Assembly: GCF_010645065.1 (NCBI RefSeq) | Contig: NZ_JAADZW010000001.1 | Coordinates: 620,001-684,000 of the forward strand | DNA: 64,000 bases | DNA from: Flavobacterium fluviatile | GTDB taxonomy: Bacteria; Bacteroidota; Bacteroidia; Flavobacteriales; Flavobacteriaceae | Direction of reading: 5' to 3' | In this document: positions 9,410 through 16,889 of the stretch, piece by piece | How the letters are laid out: each line of letters starts with the position of its first letter | Numbering within the stretch: position 1 is the stretch's first letter | Notes under the pieces: generated by a model | What the model saw: the letters and a program-made list of their open reading frames with translations, nothing else | Told to the model about the DNA's origin: nothing | Database searches by the model: none | Translations under genes and position numbers: made by a program

Positions 9410-9475
9410 TAGTAATTAGTAACTAGTGCTTAGTCCTTAGTCCTTAGCAATTAGTAATTAGTTTTTTGTGTAGAA
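9410..9475. repeat. Short tandem-like repeats of TTAGTAATTAG / CTTAGTCCTTAG
   Basis: The glgB-glgC spacer holds several copies of a TTAG(T/C)-based unit (TTAGTAATTAGTAACTAG, then CTTAGTCCTTAGTCCTTAG, then TTAGTAATTAG). This looks like a simple degenerate repeat rather than an operator. Confidence 0.5.
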
Positions 9476-9571
9476 ATTTTGTTATCAATACTTAGTGACA
9501 GTCCTTTTGTAAAAGCAAATATTTTTTTACTAATTACCAGGGACTGATTACTACGGAATAAGCACTAAAAA

Positions 9572-10852
9572 TCAATCTATCCTGAAATTATCCGGAATCA
9601 CAACGCCTTTTTTGATAACAACAATACCATCCTTAATAGTGTATAATTCGTTAGTAAAATTTTCCAGATGTTTGCCTCCGTTGATATGAACATTGTTCCC
9701 AATACGCACGTTTTTGTCAATTAAGGCATTTTTTATAAAACAGTTTTCACCAATTCCTATATGTATTTTATTGTTTTGGGTATCACGATTCATTTCATCC
9801 AGATCCTGATAAAAATCATTTCCCATAACATAAGAATGCTGAATCACAGTTCCGTTGCCAATTCTGGATCGTATACCTATAACCGAATTTTTAATTTCAT
9901 TAGCATTGATAATACAGCCTTCAGAAATCAGGGATTGATTAATGTTTGAATTTCTAAATTTTGAAGGAGGCAGTAACCTTGGACGTGTAAAGATTTTGTT
10001 TTCATCATCAAACAAATTAAACTCAGGTATATCAGCAGTTAAACCAATATTGGCTTCAAAAAAAGAATCAATGTTTCCGATATCGGTCCAGTAGCCTTCG
10101 TATTGGTAACTTAGAATTTTATGCTTTCCAACAGCTTGCGGAATAATTTCTTTTCCGAAATCCTTAGTTTCCGGATCAGCCATTAATTCTTCCAGCAATT
10201 GACGGTTAAAAATATAAATCCCCATTGAGGCTAAATATTTTTTTCCTTTAGCATGCATTTCTTCACTAACCTCAGATTCCCATTCAGGCAAAAGTGAAGT
10301 ATTCGGTTTTTCTATGAAAGCTTCAATACAACTTTCACTATTGCTTTTAAGGATTCCAAAATCAGGCGCATCTTTAGCATTTACTGGTAAAGTAGCAATT
10401 GACATCTGTACATTAGCGGCAATATGTGCGTCCAGCATTTCGTTAAAATCCATTTGGTACAGCTGATCTCCTGAAAGTATCAATGCATATTCAAAATCAT
10501 GTTTTAAAAAATGCGACATACATTGTCGTACCGCATCGGCAGTACCCTGAAACCAGGTCGGATTGTCCGGGGTTTGTTCTGCTGCTAAAATATCAACAAA
10601 GGACTGGCTGAAAATGCTGAAATTAAAGGTATTTTTAATGTGCGCATTCAAAGAAGCCGAGTTAAATTGTGTCAAGACAAATATTTTAAAAATATCCGAA
10701 TTGATGCAATTGGATATCGGAATATCTACTAATCTGTATTTTCCACCAATAGGAACAGCTGGTTTTGACCTTGTTTCTGTTAGCGGATACAAACGTGATC
10801 CCTGACCACCTCCTAAAATAATAGCAACGACTCCCTTTTTGTTAACTTTCAT
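9572..10852 (-). CDS. glgC: Glucose-1-phosphate adenylyltransferase
   Basis: Makes ADP-glucose from ATP and glucose-1-phosphate, the committed step of glycogen synthesis. The nucleotidyltransferase signature GGGQGSRLYPLTETRSKPAV is at residues 14-33, followed by KYRLVDIPISNC and SGDQLYQMDF. The C-terminal third (from about residue 300) shows hexapeptide-like repeats of a left-handed beta-helix (VIGIRSRIGNGTVI, NVRIGNNVHINGG), the usual regulatory domain. Full length at 426 residues. Its start overlaps the end of glgA by 11 bases, so the two are translationally coupled. Confidence 0.97.
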   Translation of the reverse strand: MKVNKKGVVAIILGGGQGSRLYPLTETRSKPAVPIGGKYRLVDIPISNCINSDIFKIFVLTQFNSASLNAHIKNTFNFSIFSQSFVDILAAEQTPDNPTWFQGTADAVRQCMSHFLKHDFEYALILSGDQLYQMDFNEMLDAHIAANVQMSIATLPVNAKDAPDFGILKSNSESCIEAFIEKPNTSLLPEWESEVSEEMHAKGKKYLASMGIYIFNRQLLEELMADPETKDFGKEIIPQAVGKHKILSYQYEGYWTDIGNIDSFFEANIGLTADIPEFNLFDDENKIFTRPRLLPPSKFRNSNINQSLISEGCIINANEIKNSVIGIRSRIGNGTVIQHSYVMGNDFYQDLDEMNRDTQNNKIHIGIGENCFIKNALIDKNVRIGNNVHINGGKHLENFTNELYTIKDGIVVIKKGVVIPDNFRID

Positions 10853-12269
10853 TTTTCTGAATTATTTGGTTATATGTTTCGATGTATTCTTTGCAAACTC
10901 TTTCCCAGGAATGATCCGTTGACATTCCTTTTTTTATTATTTCATTGAATTTAGTTTTATCATCATACAGATTTACTGCGCGCTTAATAGAATAGCAGAT
11001 ATCTTCAACCGAAGCCTGATCATGACATACTCCGTTTCCATTATCTCCAAAATCAATTACAGTATCCCGTAAACCTCCTGTTCTTCTTACAATCGGAACT
11101 GTGCCGTAACGCAGTGCATACATTTGGTTTAATCCGCAAGGCTCTACTCTTGAAGGCATTAATATAAAATCAGAACCGGCATAAATCAAATGAGCCAGTT
11201 CTTCATTATATCCTATGAAAACATTGTAATTTCCTTTGTACTTATTTCTAAGCGCTACTAACTGCGCTTCAATATCAGGGTTTCCGGATCCTAAAATCAG
11301 AATATTGATATTTTCAAAATTTTCAGACAGCGCGATTGCTGAAGCCTGTGGCAGAAGATCTCCGCCCTTTTCATCGAATAATCTTCCAATAAAACTAAAC
11401 AAAGGTTTTGAAGGATCTAATTCGAATCGTTCACAGAGTTTTTCCTTGTTTTTTTGTTTTCCAAAGTCAAAATTATCAATCGAATAATGGGAATCAAGCA
11501 TTTTATCTGTCAAAGGATTCCATACTTCAATGTCTATTCCGTTTAAAATTCCTTTTGATTTGCTTCGAACTTTATTGAATAATGATTCCAGTCCGTTTGC
11601 CGAAATATTAATTTCATCCAGATAACTCGGGGAAACTGTGGTCACTGCGTCAGCACATTTAACCGCTACAGCAAGTGAATTCAAGGAATTATGCCATTCC
11701 AGAAAACCTGCATGACGTACATCAAACTCCGGAATATAATGCATTTTATCATGACCAAACCATCCCTGATACAATCCATTGTGAATCGTGATAACAGTTC
11801 TGACCTTACTCAAAACTTCATATTTATAACTAAACTGAAGCATAAACGGAATTAAACCTGTATGATGGTCGTGGCAGTTGATGACGTCCGGAATTATATC
11901 ATCAGCCGAAATCCAGTCTAAAGTCGCAATCTGAAAAGACAAAAAACGTTCGATATCATCTTCATAACCATAAACATTCGGGCGGTCAAATAACTCCTTA
12001 ATTTCAATCAGATATAATTCATACCCGAGTTTATCAGTTGCTTCCTTTAGAACATTATAAGGGAACATAAAATTGCCTAAAACAACATTGCCTGAATGTA
12101 TCGTTTGAAAATCATTTTCATTTTTAAACTTTGTATCATATCCAGGAACCACTACTCTAACCTGATTTCCCGCTTTTTGCTGATATTTTGGCAGTGCCCC
12201 CACAACATCAGCTAATCCGCCAACTTTGGCCATTGGGTAACATTCTGCGCTAATATGAAATATGTTCAT
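10842..12269 (-). CDS. glgA: Glycogen synthase (ADP-glucose)
   Basis: A GT5 glycosyltransferase of 475 residues that extends alpha-1,4-glucan with ADP-glucose. It begins with the starch-synthase N-terminus (HISAECYPMAKVGGLADVVG, containing the KxGGL ADP-binding motif at residues 15-19) and has the C-terminal donor-site motif SRVEPCGLNQMYALRYG. First gene of the glycogen operon on the minus strand; it is followed by glgC with an 11-base overlap. The spacer to the divergent hydrolase at 12402 (132 bases) should hold the operon promoter. Confidence 0.97.
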   Translation of the reverse strand: MNIFHISAECYPMAKVGGLADVVGALPKYQQKAGNQVRVVVPGYDTKFKNENDFQTIHSGNVVLGNFMFPYNVLKEATDKLGYELYLIEIKELFDRPNVYGYEDDIERFLSFQIATLDWISADDIIPDVINCHDHHTGLIPFMLQFSYKYEVLSKVRTVITIHNGLYQGWFGHDKMHYIPEFDVRHAGFLEWHNSLNSLAVAVKCADAVTTVSPSYLDEINISANGLESLFNKVRSKSKGILNGIDIEVWNPLTDKMLDSHYSIDNFDFGKQKNKEKLCERFELDPSKPLFSFIGRLFDEKGGDLLPQASAIALSENFENINILILGSGNPDIEAQLVALRNKYKGNYNVFIGYNEELAHLIYAGSDFILMPSRVEPCGLNQMYALRYGTVPIVRRTGGLRDTVIDFGDNGNGVCHDQASVEDICYSIKRAVNLYDDKTKFNEIIKKGMSTDHSWERVCKEYIETYNQIIQKNES

Positions 12270-12401
12270 TTAAGACTCCTGTTTTATGGAATTCGTACTA
12301 AATTAAATTAATACGTAAATTGCTATTATTCTGTAATTTTATGTTTTTTAAATTTAGGAAAAAACTAAGTAGAATTTTGCTCCAAAATAAAAATTATCAT
12401 T

Positions 12402-13265
12402 ATGCCAAAAAAAACATCAAATCCTGTAAAATCCTTAAAAATACCATTGTTTATTATTATTTATGCGAAATTATGCGCGTTTGTTTCCCAGAAGCTTGTA
12501 ACGGCTTATGCAGCAAAACTTTTTACAACACCCATAAAACATAAAATTCCGAAAAGAGAATTAAAAATGGAATCTGAAAGCATCCAGAATACAGCTCCTG
12601 TGCCGTCAATTGATAAAAGCATTACAGTTTATGAGTATGGTAAAAGCGAGAAGAAAGTTTTACTGGTTCATGGATGGTCCGGACGCGGAACACAATTATT
12701 TAAAATTGCGGATTCACTTTTAGAACACGGATATTCAATTGTGAGTTTTGATGCTCCCGCACACGGAAAATCGAAAGGCAGTACTACCATAATGTCTGAA
12801 TTTATAGCCTCGATTTTAGAAATAGAAAAACAATACGGACCGTTTGAAATTGCTGTAGGTCATTCATTAGGCGGAATGTCAGTTCTGAATGCAATTAAAA
12901 GCGGCTTGAATGTAAAAAAAGCTGTTATTATAGGCAGTGGTGATATTGTACAGGATATTTTGGATGAATTTGTTTCGAAATTAAGATTAAAACCCGAAAT
13001 TAGTAATCGACTGCGTGATTATTTTGAAAATAAATATCAGGTAAAAATGGATGACTTTTCAGCATATAAAGCAGCAGCAGAAATAGCATTTCCTGTTATG
13101 GTGATTCATGATAAAAATGACCCGGAAGTTTCTGTAAAAGCAGGGATTCATATTCATCAACACCTCCAAAAAGGAAGTTTACTTTTAACAGAAGGTCTTG
13201 GCCACCGAAAGATATTGGGAAATCAGGACGTAATTAAAAAAATTATTGAATTTACACTTAATTAA
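12402..13265 (+). CDS. Alpha/beta hydrolase family protein
   Basis: A 287-residue serine hydrolase of unknown substrate. The fold markers are VHGWSGRG near residue 87 (oxyanion region), nucleophile elbow VGHSLGGMSV, the acid in HDKNDPEV, and the base in EGLGHRKI, so the catalytic triad is complete. The N-terminus carries a basic region and a hydrophobic segment (PLFIIIYAKLCAFVS) that may be a membrane anchor. ATG 12402 gives the full frame; a later ATG at residue 56 would drop the anchor. It is followed after 6 bases by the endonuclease III homologue, so the two are likely co-transcribed. Confidence 0.82.
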   Translation: MPKKTSNPVKSLKIPLFIIIYAKLCAFVSQKLVTAYAAKLFTTPIKHKIPKRELKMESESIQNTAPVPSIDKSITVYEYGKSEKKVLLVHGWSGRGTQLFKIADSLLEHGYSIVSFDAPAHGKSKGSTTIMSEFIASILEIEKQYGPFEIAVGHSLGGMSVLNAIKSGLNVKKAVIIGSGDIVQDILDEFVSKLRLKPEISNRLRDYFENKYQVKMDDFSAYKAAAEIAFPVMVIHDKNDPEVSVKAGIHIHQHLQKGSLLLTEGLGHRKILGNQDVIKKIIEFTLN

Positions 13266-13271
13266 ACTGCC

Positions 13272-13922
13272 ATGGATTTATTTGAAGAAACGAGAAATTG
13301 GGGACAAGACTTAAAACCTATTTTAAAAAAATACAAAGGTAAAAAACACCCATTAGACTATGAAAATACCTATCAGCTATTGGTCATGGTGGTTTTGTCT
13401 GCTCAGGATTCTGATGCGAATATCAACAACATCGCTCCTGCCCTGTTTGCTGAGTTTCCAACCCTAAAAAGTCTTTCAAAAACAGATTCAGAAACTTTTA
13501 TACCTTACGTCAGTAAAGTTCGCAATCACGCTACCAAAACCAACTGGCTTCTTGAAATTGCCAAAACAATTCAAAACGATAAAGATATCCCGCTTACCCT
13601 AAATGGACTTACAGCTCTGAAAGGTTTAGGAAGAAAATCTGCCAATGTGATCTTAAGAGAAACACATCAGCCCGCAGAAGGCATAATTACCGATTTACAT
13701 GTGATTCGTGTTGCCCCGAGACTTGGCATTGTAAAAGAAAACAAGGACGGCAACAAAGTCGAAAAACAACTGATGGAAGTTTTGCCCAAAAATATCTGGT
13801 CAGAAGTTGGCATGGCCATTTCATTTCACGGCAGGGAAACCTGCAGGCCAAAACCCAAATGTGAAGAATGTGTTTTGAATGATATTTGTTATTATTTTCT
13901 ATATCTTAAAAATGGAATTTGA
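13272..13922 (+). CDS. Endonuclease III-family DNA glycosylase
   Basis: A 216-residue helix-hairpin-helix base-excision repair protein. The hairpin LTALKGLGRKSANVIL has the catalytic Lys position of endonuclease III (GRKSA), and the catalytic Asp is in TDLHVIRV. A C-terminal 4Fe-4S cluster motif is present (CRPKPKCEECVLNDIC), but the first spacing is C-x5-C instead of the usual C-x6-C. It diverges from canonical Nth, so it may be a second, specialised glycosylase; I therefore leave the symbol empty. It starts 6 bases after the hydrolase. Confidence 0.85.
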   Translation: MDLFEETRNWGQDLKPILKKYKGKKHPLDYENTYQLLVMVVLSAQDSDANINNIAPALFAEFPTLKSLSKTDSETFIPYVSKVRNHATKTNWLLEIAKTIQNDKDIPLTLNGLTALKGLGRKSANVILRETHQPAEGIITDLHVIRVAPRLGIVKENKDGNKVEKQLMEVLPKNIWSEVGMAISFHGRETCRPKPKCEECVLNDICYYFLYLKNGI

Positions 13923-13981
13923 TTAACTATATCTTTAAATATTAAAAAACAGTAAAATCAGTTTTTTTTAAATAAATATTT

Positions 13982-13998
13982 ATCGTAATATTGCAATA
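13982..13998. promoter_or_regulatory. Putative ArsR operator 1 (arsR promoter)
   Basis: ATCGTAATATTGCAATA, centred on the palindrome ATATTGCAATAT, lies 14 bases before the arsR start. The same 17 bases with one change recur before the next gene (14360). A paired, dyad-symmetric site of this kind next to a SmtB/ArsR regulator is best read as its binding site. Confidence 0.6.
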
Positions 13999-14011
13999 TA
14001 AAAATAATAAT

Positions 14012-14338
14012 ATGGGAGCAACTAAAACAGAACATTTCACTGATAGTCAAAATCAAATTGCCATGATTGCAAAAGCATTAGGACATCCTGCCAGAATTGC
14101 TATTATTGAATATCTGTTGAAAGTAGATACCTGTATCTGCGGAGATATTGTCAACGAGCTTCCGCTTGCGCAGCCTACCGTTTCCCAACATTTGAAAGAA
14201 TTAAAAAATGCCGGAATCATCAAAGGCAATATAGAAGGCAATGCTATTTGTTACTGTATTGATGAAAAGACACTCACTATTATAAAAGATTATTTTTCTA
14301 AAATCATTCTCACACTCACAGATCAAAAATGTTGCTAA
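14012..14338 (+). CDS. arsR: ArsR/SmtB-family metalloregulator
   Basis: A 108-residue winged-helix repressor that should release DNA on binding arsenite or antimonite. The ATG at 14012 is preferred; an in-frame TTG at 13991 lies inside the operator. The recognition helix region PLAQPTVSQHLKELKNAGI is typical, and the Cys pair in DTCICGDIV sits where the classical As(III) site ELCVCDL lies. A further Cys pair ends the protein (QKCC) and could add a ligand. First gene of the arsenic operon. The flanking duplicate operator sequences imply that it represses both itself and the downstream genes. Confidence 0.9.
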   Translation: MGATKTEHFTDSQNQIAMIAKALGHPARIAIIEYLLKVDTCICGDIVNELPLAQPTVSQHLKELKNAGIIKGNIEGNAICYCIDEKTLTIIKDYFSKIILTLTDQKCC

Positions 14339-14359
14339 ACATTTTTTTTAGCATATCAT

Positions 14360-14376
14360 ATCGCAATATTGCAATA
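14360..14376. promoter_or_regulatory. Putative ArsR operator 2 (before DUF6428-arsC-ACR3)
   Basis: ATCGCAATATTGCAATA matches operator 1 at 16 of 17 bases and is an almost perfect dyad (ATCGCAAT / ATTGCAAT). It lies 22 bases before the next ATG in the gap after arsR, so the resistance genes probably have their own ArsR-controlled promoter in addition to read-through. Confidence 0.6.
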
Positions 14377-14397
14377 AATAATTTAAATATTTATATT

Positions 14398-14874
14398 ATG
14401 AAACTATCAGAAATCAAAACCCTATTGAATACTGTAGAAACAGTAAATTTTCAATTACCGGACGGAAATTTTGTACCGGAGCATTTTCATGTTACAGAAG
14501 TAGGTTTAATAACTAAAAACTTTATTGATTGTGGAGGAACTGTCCGTAAAGAGACTGTAGTCAACTTTCAGCTTTGGAACGCCAACGATTTCGAACATCG
14601 TTTAAAACCAAAAAAACTGATTCACATTATAGAACTTTCTGAAAAAGTTTTGGGAATTGAAAATTTTGAAATTGAAGTCGAATATCAGGACACTACTACG
14701 ATTGGAAAATATGATTTGGGTTTCAATGGTGAAAATTTTCAACTTCTTAATAAACAAACAGCGTGTTTAGCTCAGGAAAATTGCGGAGCACCTACAGAAA
14801 AATCCAGTTTAAATCTTCCTCAGCTTAGTACTGAAAACGCTAATTCATGTACTCCGGGCGGAGGGTGCTGCTAA
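14398..14874 (+). CDS. DUF6428-family protein with Cys-rich tail, arsenic operon
   Basis: A 158-residue protein of unknown biochemical role that is commonly found in Bacteroidota ars operons (DUF6428, assigned from memory of the family). ATG 14398 follows the second operator; the longer frame from 14329 would overlap arsR and the operator. The body is a small alpha/beta domain (HVTEVGLITKNFIDCGG, then a Cys in TACLAQENCG). The last residues are Ser/Cys/Gly-rich and end GGGCC, giving at least three Cys in the final ten residues, which suggests thiol-based metalloid binding or transfer. Followed after 18 bases by arsC. Confidence 0.8.
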   Translation: MKLSEIKTLLNTVETVNFQLPDGNFVPEHFHVTEVGLITKNFIDCGGTVRKETVVNFQLWNANDFEHRLKPKKLIHIIELSEKVLGIENFEIEVEYQDTTTIGKYDLGFNGENFQLLNKQTACLAQENCGAPTEKSSLNLPQLSTENANSCTPGGGCC

Positions 14875-14892
14875 TTTTTTAAACAAATAAAT

Positions 14893-15525
14893 ATGCCTAA
14901 CAAAGAAATCTTATTTCCTGAAATTGAAAAAATCGTGTCCTTATTTAAATTTAATGACATAACCCCGGAACGCAAAAACACGCTGCAACCACTAATTGAT
15001 TATATTCAGCTAAAAGTAGCGAATCAGGAAGACATTCGCCTGAACCTAATTTGCACTCACAATTCCAGACGCAGTCATTTGTCGCAAGTATGGGCGCAAA
15101 CAGCAGCACATTATTACGGAATAAAAAATGTTTTTTGCTATTCGGGCGGAACAGAAGCTACAGCCCTGTTCCCGAAAGTAGCTGAAGTTTTAGAAAAAAC
15201 AGGTTTTAAAATTCAAAAACTTTCTGAAGAAAGTAATCCGGTTTACGCCATAAAATTTGCTGAAAATCAATCAGCAATTATAGGTTTTTCAAAAACGTAC
15301 GATGATGGGTTTAATCCTGAAAGTGGTTTTGCCGCAATCATGACCTGCTCTCAGGCAGACGGAGGCTGTCCGTTTATAGCGGGAGCAGAAAAACGGATCC
15401 CCATTACGTTTGAAGATCCAAAAGCTTTTGACAATACACCACAGCAAACTGAGAAATATCAGGAACGCAGTCTTCAGATTGCTGGTGAACTATTTTACGT
15501 TTTCTCCCAAATAAAAAAAATATGA
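14893..15525 (+). CDS. arsC: Arsenate reductase, low-molecular-weight phosphatase type
   Basis: A 210-residue protein of the low-molecular-weight tyrosine phosphatase/ArsC fold. The phosphate-binding loop C-x5-R is CTHNSRRS with Cys54, and [11 protein letters not shown] follows as in the Bacteroidota ArsC-like family. It is longer than classical LMW phosphatases (about 150 residues), with an N-terminal helical extension. Context (arsR, DUF6428, ACR3) makes arsenate reduction to arsenite the best call, though annotators often label it protein-tyrosine-phosphatase. Its stop overlaps the next start (ATGA). Confidence 0.85.
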   Translation: MPNKEILFPEIEKIVSLFKFNDITPERKNTLQPLIDYIQLKVANQEDIRLNLICTHNSRRSHLSQVWAQTAAHYYGIKNVFCYSGGTEATALFPKVAEVLEKTGFKIQKLSEESNPVYAIKFAENQSAIIGFSKTYDDGFNPESGFAAIMTCSQADGGCPFIAGAEKRIPITFEDPKAFDNTPQQTEKYQERSLQIAGELFYVFSQIKKI

Positions 15526-16583
15526 CTATAAATCATTGTACGCCAGTTGCAGAAAGAAAAAAATTGTCTTTTTTAGATCGATTTCTAACATTATGGATAT
15601 TTATTGCCATGATAATTGGCGTTTCTATAGGTTATTTTATTCCGTCAAGCGGAAATTTCATAAACTCCTTTTCCAGCGGAACGACCAATATTCCGCTGGC
15701 AATTGGACTCATATTGATGATGTATCCACCCCTGGCAAAAGTAAAATACGAAAACATGGGAGAAGTTTTTAAAAACACAAAAGTTTTAGGAGCATCTTTA
15801 TTTTTAAACTGGATTGTAGGGCCAATTTTAATGTTCTTGCTGGCACTTCTGTTTTTAAAAGGCTATCCGGAATACATGATCGGCTTAATACTGATTGGTT
15901 TGGCACGCTGTATTGCTATGGTTGTGGTTTGGAATGACCTGGCTGACGGAAACCGTGAATATGCTGCCGGGTTAATCGCTTTGAACAGTATTTTTCAGGT
16001 TTTGCTTTATAGTGTTTATGCGTATATTTTTATCACTGTTCTGCCTCCTTATTTTGGCTATACAGGATTTAATGTGAATATAAGTATTGGGCAAATTGCA
16101 GAAAGTGTGGGCATTTATTTAGGAATTCCTTTTGCGCTTGGCATCATAAGTCGTTATAGCCTTATAAAACTTAAGGGAGAAGAATGGTTTCAGAATAAAT
16201 ATGTTCCGTTTATCTCTCCTGTTACCCTGATTTCCTTGTTATTTACGATTGTGCTTATGTTTAGCTTAAAAGGAGAATTGATTGTTCAGATTCCAATGGA
16301 CGTACTTCGAATTGCGATTCCTTTGGTGATTTATTTTGCTGTTATGTTTGTTATCAGCTTTTTTACCGGAAAGTATTTTGGTGCTGATTATTCGAAAAGT
16401 ACTGCTATAGCTTTTACAGCCACGGGAAACAATTTTGAACTGGCGATTGCCGTTGCAATAGGTGTTTTCGGAATCAACAGCGGACAAGCTTTTGCAGGTG
16501 TTATTGGTCCTTTAGTCGAAGTTCCTGCTTTGATTGCCCTTGTGAATGCTGCTTTTTGGTTTAGGAAGAAGTATTATTCTTAG
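15522..16583 (+). CDS. arsB: ACR3-family arsenite efflux permease
   Basis: A 353-residue inner-membrane carrier with about ten hydrophobic segments that exports As(III). The ACR3 hallmark in the fourth segment, [18 protein letters not shown], has the conserved Cys (residue 130) needed for transport, and the late motif [17 protein letters not shown] is intact. Translation is coupled to arsC through a 4-base overlap. It is the last gene of the arsenic operon. The symbol arsB is used by convention; the family is ACR3, not the ArsB family. Confidence 0.93.
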   Translation: MTINHCTPVAERKKLSFLDRFLTLWIFIAMIIGVSIGYFIPSSGNFINSFSSGTTNIPLAIGLILMMYPPLAKVKYENMGEVFKNTKVLGASLFLNWIVGPILMFLLALLFLKGYPEYMIGLILIGLARCIAMVVVWNDLADGNREYAAGLIALNSIFQVLLYSVYAYIFITVLPPYFGYTGFNVNISIGQIAESVGIYLGIPFALGIISRYSLIKLKGEEWFQNKYVPFISPVTLISLLFTIVLMFSLKGELIVQIPMDVLRIAIPLVIYFAVMFVISFFTGKYFGADYSKSTAIAFTATGNNFELAIAVAIGVFGINSGQAFAGVIGPLVEVPALIALVNAAFWFRKKYYS

Positions 16584-16889
16584 GATTACTGTGCCGTTAT
16601 AGAATACAATTTCTGCGCTATCGTTGTGCATAAATCTGTGAGGTCGTATGCAATTGCTCAGAGTCCGATTTTAAGTACCACCATTACCTTAAAACGCCTA
16701 AAACAGCGGGGTTATCAATCCCTGACCGAGGTTTGAACTTAACCCATCACTTTGCGAACCGCCGGGTATGTGACCGCTTGGTTTATCCTGAGCTAAGCCG
16801 AAGAACCCGGTGTTGTGAGAGGCGCACTCCGTTCCGTTGGGAGCGGAGCCGTTTACTCAATTAGTGGCTGCCTTTATTTTTACGAAATT
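16584..16889 (+). other. 306-base gene-free stretch between ACR3 and the ATPase gene
   Basis: No reading frame of interest. The right part (16756-16862) resembles the catalytic end of a group II intron (listed separately). The left part (16584-16755) is richer in GC than the ATPase gene that follows and has no recognisable motif; it may be more decayed intron sequence. Confidence 0.5.
16756..16862 (+). mobile_element. Degenerate group II intron 3' end (domains V-VI)
   Basis: The sequence GAACCGCCGGGTATGTGACC, then CCCGGTGTTGTGAGAGG, then a hairpin CTCCGTTCC/GGAGCGGAG and the end GCCGTTTACTCAATT follows the usual pattern of domain V (GAACCGCCG...CGGTGGTGTGAGAGG) and domain VI of bacterial group II introns, ending in the TACTCRATT type boundary. 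The apical part of domain V is interrupted by about 25 extra bases holding TCCTGAGCTAAGCCGAAG, which resembles a common short bacterial repeat. No intron-encoded protein remains. Identified from memory of intron consensus, not by a covariance search. Confidence 0.5.

Noticed and set aside
9410..9475. CRISPR-like array in the glgB-glgC gap
   Set aside because: Units are about 10 bases, unequal and without spacers; no cas genes nearby.
12320..12544. 74-codon frame upstream of the alpha/beta hydrolase
   Set aside because: It overlaps the hydrolase in another frame, has no homology markers and lies in promoter sequence.
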